64,000 nucleotides of DNA from Actinomycetes bacterium (lineage in GTDB: Bacteria > Actinomycetota > Actinomycetes > Propionibacteriales > Propionibacteriaceae), in the NCBI GenBank assembly GCA_021781735.1, contig JAJXWF010000002.1:1-64000 (forward strand), in the 5' to 3' direction. The position numbers and the translations under genes were made by a program. Position 1 is the first letter of the stretch; each line of letters opens with the position of its first letter. Of the stretch, positions 60,617 to 64,000 are shown in pieces. Under the pieces are notes generated by a model. The model did no database searches, was not told where the DNA came from, and saw only the letters and a program-made list of their open reading frames with translations.

Positions 60617-63600
60617 TCACGCCTGCCGGGCTCGCGCGCGTCCCTCCATCGCCTCCTGCAGTGCCGTGACCGTGTCGTCGGACAGGTCGACGCCGAGCAG
60701 CCGGGCCTGACGGGTGATGTGCAGCACGAGCCGCTCGACCTCGGGACGGTTTCCGGCCAGGTGTTCGGTGCGGACGCGGGTCGCCATCAGTAGTTCGTCC
60801 TCGGGCGCGGCGGTGAGCGCGCGGGCCGCTGCCCAACGGGCAAGGTCGAGGTCGTTGGCCGCGAGCGCCCGCGCCGCGAGCACGCCGCCGATGTCGCGGA
60901 TCGTCGACGACATGTCGATGCGCAGTTCCTCCGCCCAGTGCCACTGTCCGGGTGCGGCGTCGGCGAGCGGGGCGCCACGGACCAGGTCGAGGGCCTCGAC
61001 GAGGGCATCGTCGGAGGCCTGATCGACCCCGGCCGAAACCAGAAGCGTCAACTGCTCCCAGTCGGTGGTGATGCCCGGATGCAACCGGATATGTCCCGAA
61101 TAGGCGTCGGGAAGGTAGTCGTCTCCGTCGGCGGAGACGCCGAGCCACGTGCGCAGTCGGGACATGTTGGAGCGTCGGGTTCCCTCGGCGACGAGCAACG
61201 ACCGGGTCATGGCCACGGCGGTCCGTCCCGGATGCTGGAGGATCCAGGCGCAGTACTCCTCGCACTGCTTGACGGCCCGGGAGGGCCGGGATCCCCGGGC
61301 GCCGACGAGCTCCACCTCGCCCAGCAGCAGCAGCACCGGATGGCCGGTGGTGGCGAGGAGATCGGGAACTCGTGCCATGGTGGCCTCCGGATCGCTGGTG
61401 GCCGGTCTGCGGGTCAGGGGCAATCGACCGGCGCCGGCCGGCGCCGACCCCTCCGCGGGGCCGGGTCGGGTCGGCAGCAGGGTCAGCATCCCGGAGGATG
61501 CCGCTGCGGGTGGGGCGGCGTTCGTGCCCTCGGGGTCGGTGACGGCGGGTCGCCGTGCACCGGCGTCGTCGTCGTGCGACCACCACGGAGCCGGCTCGGT
61601 GTCGGTGCACGTCACGACCGAGAACAGCTCGACGAGAGCCCGGCGCGCGGGCTCGCTCACCAGGTTCGGCAGGAAGTCGCCGTCGACACCGGTGAGGGTG
61701 GCGCGCCGCTCGTCGAGCACCTGCAGCACCGCGCCGGAGGGCCGGTCGGCCATCGCAGGGTGGTGCTCGCCACAGATCCATACCATCACGGTCCGCGTGG
61801 CGTGAGCGAGCAGCCCTTCGTACAGGTCGATCAGTGGCGTGCGATCCACCGGCCGTGGTCCGGTGAGGTCGATGATCGCCACCCGCTGTTCGGCCTCTCG
61901 ACGGTCGATGGGGGCGGAGTCCGGGGTGAGGTCGCGACGCAGGCGCTCGAGCCCCTCGCCGAGATCGGTGACGATGTCGAGGCTGGGGTTGTCGAGCCCG
62001 TCGAGCCATCGGAGTTCGGGGGACACGATCAGCACGCCGGTGCCCTCCGACCAGGGGGCGCAGCTGAGGCTCGTCGCGATCCCGCCCGCAGCGGCCAGGG
62101 CGAACTCGTTCGGCCCGACGATGCGCAGGCTGCGCAGCAGATCGAGGCGGGCCGTCACCGCGGCGCCAGAGGCGCCCAGCGGATCGTCGAACTCGCCCAC
62201 AACCACGGTCGTGGGCGACGGCGGTTCGGGATCGGCCGGCGCGCTCGCCCCGAGCCGCTGGACCGCCTGGTGGAAAACCCGGGCGGAAGGGTCGGGCCGG
62301 GGAACGCGGCGTCCGAGGGGGCGTGCCCACAGTTGCCCGCGCCGACGGCGGGCGAGTCCGAGCCCGACGCCGAGAACAACGCTCGCCGCCAGGCCGCCGA
62401 CGATCCCGCGTGCAATGCCGAGGTCGTCGGTGCCGGTCGGCTCGTCGCGTACCTGCTGGGACATCCCGGCGACGGAGGCACCAATCGTGACGTGCGCGCC
62501 GCCGGTACCCGTCGGGGTCACCGATGGTCGAGCGACCCCATCGGTCGTCGGGGCGGGGAAGGCCGCTGTCGCGGGGGTCGCCGGGTCGCCCTCGGCGTCG
62601 GGCGGTCCGGCGGGAGCCGAGGCCGGAAGCCCCCCCGGAGCCGGCGGGACGGTCGGTGGCGCGTCCTCGGCCCGGGGGGGTGCCGGTTGGGGCTCCCGTG
62701 CCGTGGCCACGACGCGGGGCGGCAGATGCAGCACCCAGCCGGGTTCGAGGTGATCGGGGTCGAGGACGAGCGACGCGTTGGCCTGCTGCAGGGCGGGCCA
62801 GGACGATCCGGACCCCAGATGCCGGCTCGCCAGCTGCGTGAGGGTGTCGCCGGGCCGCACCACGATGGCGCGATCGGAGGTGTCGATCGCTCCCTGGCCG
62901 GTGCGCCTCGACACCTCGCCCTGGCTCAGCCGGGGCACCGACAGCACCGTCCCCGGGTAGAGGGGATCGTCGGCCCCGAGGCGGTTCGCGCTGGCGAGAG
63001 TGTGCCAGTCGAGGCCCTCGCCGTAGAGCGTGACCGCCAGAGTCCACAGGTCGTCGCCCGGTTGGACGACGTACAGGGCGCACAGGTCGGTGCGCGTTTC
63101 CCGCTGGTCGGCGGGAGCCGGGGCACTTTGGGCCGGCTGGCGGGGGTCGGGGGCGGGGACCGCTGCCGACCCCGGGGCGATGGGCGGTGCCGACGCCGTG
63201 ACCGGGGGGCTGCTCGGCTGCTGCGGCTGCTGGGGGTGGGGCGTGATGTGAACCGGGTGGGCCGCGACGCCCGGCTGACCCGGTGACCCCGAATCGCCGT
63301 CCCGATGGGTCGAGGAGTGGACGGCCTGCGCGATGACCAGCCCGACGAGCGCGGTGACCAGCGCCGCGGCGATGGGACGCAGCCAGTGTGACCCGGGCAC
63401 GCGGACGCGCACCCGGTGCCGGGTGAGGACGTCCACGAGCTCGGCGACGAGGGTCAGCGAGACGTGCCCCCAGGCCAGCCAGCCGATGATGGTGAGCATC
63501 AGCAGCAGAAGGTCACCGTTGTCGGGAGCGGTGAACAGGTGGCGCCAGTCGATCCTGGTGGCGGCGTCCAGCTGGCCGAGCCTTGCGAGCAGCCATGGCG

Positions 63601-63661
63601 CGCCGATGAGGATGAGGGCCAGGACGGCCAGCGCGGCGAGACCACGGATGACCCGGCTCAT
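60617..63661 (-). CDS. Membrane protein with LysM domains and a BTAD (SARP-like) domain
   Basis: The 1014-residue protein starts at the ATG at 63661. Helices at about residues 5-25 (GLAALAVLALILIGAPWLL), 50-75 (LLLLMLTIIGWLAWGHVSLT) and 95-112 precede a Pro-rich region. Two LysM-like domains follow at about 195-240 (YVVQPGDDLWTLAVTLYG) and 265-310 (IVVRPGDTLTQLASRHLG). Another membrane helix is at about 418-440 (GIVGGLAASVVLGVGLGLARRR), and a large domain continues to a C-terminal bacterial transcriptional activator domain (about 815-1010; LRTWLGVSADGDDYL, LALDLVRGAPLA-like). It overlaps the TadE-like gene, so it probably belongs to a Flp/Tad pilus locus. Confidence 0.85.
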   Translation of the reverse strand: MSRVIRGLAALAVLALILIGAPWLLARLGQLDAATRIDWRHLFTAPDNGDLLLLMLTIIGWLAWGHVSLTLVAELVDVLTRHRVRVRVPGSHWLRPIAAALVTALVGLVIAQAVHSSTHRDGDSGSPGQPGVAAHPVHITPHPQQPQQPSSPPVTASAPPIAPGSAAVPAPDPRQPAQSAPAPADQRETRTDLCALYVVQPGDDLWTLAVTLYGEGLDWHTLASANRLGADDPLYPGTVLSVPRLSQGEVSRRTGQGAIDTSDRAIVVRPGDTLTQLASRHLGSGSSWPALQQANASLVLDPDHLEPGWVLHLPPRVVATAREPQPAPPRAEDAPPTVPPAPGGLPASAPAGPPDAEGDPATPATAAFPAPTTDGVARPSVTPTGTGGAHVTIGASVAGMSQQVRDEPTGTDDLGIARGIVGGLAASVVLGVGLGLARRRRGQLWARPLGRRVPRPDPSARVFHQAVQRLGASAPADPEPPSPTTVVVGEFDDPLGASGAAVTARLDLLRSLRIVGPNEFALAAAGGIATSLSCAPWSEGTGVLIVSPELRWLDGLDNPSLDIVTDLGEGLERLRRDLTPDSAPIDRREAEQRVAIIDLTGPRPVDRTPLIDLYEGLLAHATRTVMVWICGEHHPAMADRPSGAVLQVLDERRATLTGVDGDFLPNLVSEPARRALVELFSVVTCTDTEPAPWWSHDDDAGARRPAVTDPEGTNAAPPAAASSGMLTLLPTRPGPAEGSAPAGAGRLPLTRRPATSDPEATMARVPDLLATTGHPVLLLLGEVELVGARGSRPSRAVKQCEEYCAWILQHPGRTAVAMTRSLLVAEGTRRSNMSRLRTWLGVSADGDDYLPDAYSGHIRLHPGITTDWEQLTLLVSAGVDQASDDALVEALDLVRGAPLADAAPGQWHWAEELRIDMSSTIRDIGGVLAARALAANDLDLARWAAARALTAAPEDELLMATRVRTEHLAGNRPEVERLVLHITRQARLLGVDLSDDTVTALQEAMEGRARARQA

Positions 63662-64000
63662 GATTGCCTTGCCCGGAAGGTGTCGATGGGCTCGCTCGCC
63701 GATCGGGTGACGGTGATCGTGCCGGGCGCGCCCGGCAGCACCAGATCCCGCATCGACACGACACAGCTGACGGTGACGCGCACGATCCCCGCCTGGCCGG
63801 CCGGTTGGGACAGCACGCCGGTGTCGGGGCTCACCTGGGCCGACCGGCAGTCGACCCCGAGCGTCGCCAGATTGGCGCGGGCGACGTCGCGGGCGACGAT
63901 CTCACCGGACCAGGGTGACGAGGCCAGGGACGCCGCGCGCGCGGCGGCACCCGCGGCGGACTCGACGGCGGCGCGGGCCGCCCAGAGTCGGTAGCCGAAG
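63658..64000 (-). CDS. TadE-like pilus protein, 5' end outside the window
   Basis: The last 114 codons of this gene lie in the window, in a frame missing from the ORF track because it is open at the edge. The visible part (FGYRLWAARAAVESAAGAAARAASL, then VTVSCVVSMRDLVLPGAPGTITVT and the tail DTFRARQS) fits the extracytoplasmic part of TadE/TadF-like pseudopilins: an alanine-rich helix followed by a short beta domain with paired cysteines. Its stop overlaps the start of the LysM-BTAD gene (ATGA). The N-terminal membrane helix must lie beyond base 64000. Confidence 0.75.
   Translation of the reverse strand, partial: FGYRLWAARAAVESAAGAAARAASLASSPWSGEIVARDVARANLATLGVDCRSAQVSPDTGVLSQPAGQAGIVRVTVSCVVSMRDLVLPGAPGTITVTRSASEPIDTFRARQS

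Noticed and set aside
59982-63083. 1033-codon minus-strand ORF
   Set aside because: It is an arginine-rich shadow of the LysM-BTAD gene in another frame; only its last part overlaps in-frame pieces of the dehalogenase pseudogene.

Overview
The window is a high-GC stretch around a chromosomal replication origin, from an actinobacterium that resembles the Propionibacteriaceae. That placement is inference. It rests on the gene order dnaA / rpmH-rnpA-yidD-yidC-khpB-rsmG-parA-parB, a secreted Rpf-LysM muralytic enzyme, a GlcNAc-type fused PTS permease and a polyol-phosphate cluster. No 16S or other marker is present, so genus and species cannot be given. No tRNA, rRNA, CRISPR array, intact insertion sequence or prophage was recognised.

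Layout. (1) 1-9.7 kb, mostly minus strand: a class B penicillin-binding protein running off the left edge, dnaN, a 5.3 kb interruption, then dnaA. The interruption holds an unknown 105-codon gene, a decayed MacB-type ABC exporter, a cluster of DnaA-box-like sites and an intact TetR regulator. Perfect DnaA boxes also lie between dnaA and rpmH, so the origin looks split. (2) 9.7-16 kb, plus strand: ribosome, RNase P, membrane insertase and partition genes. Two perfect parS sites lie inside the 5' coding part of parA. (3) 16-24.7 kb: cell-envelope and redox housekeeping genes (DUF3817, SURF1, D-Ala ligase, PLP aminotransferase, GNAT, Rpf, TrxA, TrxB, HtrA). (4) 24.9-28.7 kb: a SigK / RskA / fasciclin / DipZ locus in which every gene is broken. 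(5) 28.8-36.1 kb: PTS EIICBA, a GH63-like glycosidase coupled to a short-chain dehydrogenase, and an E1-like/MoaD-like sulfur-carrier pair. (6) 36.2-47.7 kb: a very repetitive secreted RCC1 protein, an LtrA pseudogene, NAD synthetase, an APH-fold kinase, an unknown membrane protein and a PadR regulator. (7) 47.9-51.6 kb: branched-chain aminotransferase, an NsrR-like Rrf2 regulator and a Na+/H+ antiporter fused to a UBP-type zinc finger. (8) 51.6-59.7 kb: DeoR regulator, RpiB-like isomerase, HAD phosphatase, EryA-like FGGY kinase, AraM/G1PDH-type dehydrogenase and a double-domain phosphofructokinase, probably one polyol catabolic operon. (9) 59.7-64 kb: a haloacid dehalogenase pseudogene, then a membrane LysM-BTAD protein overlapping a TadE-like gene, which is probably the edge of a Flp/Tad pilus locus.

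How it fits together. The core replication and partition genes are intact, while at least seven accessory genes carry frameshifts, nonsense codons, deletions or lost catalytic residues. The part with the most unexplained biology is the polyol cluster. There a metal-dependent G1PDH-type dehydrogenase takes the place that an EryB-type FAD enzyme holds in known erythritol operons.
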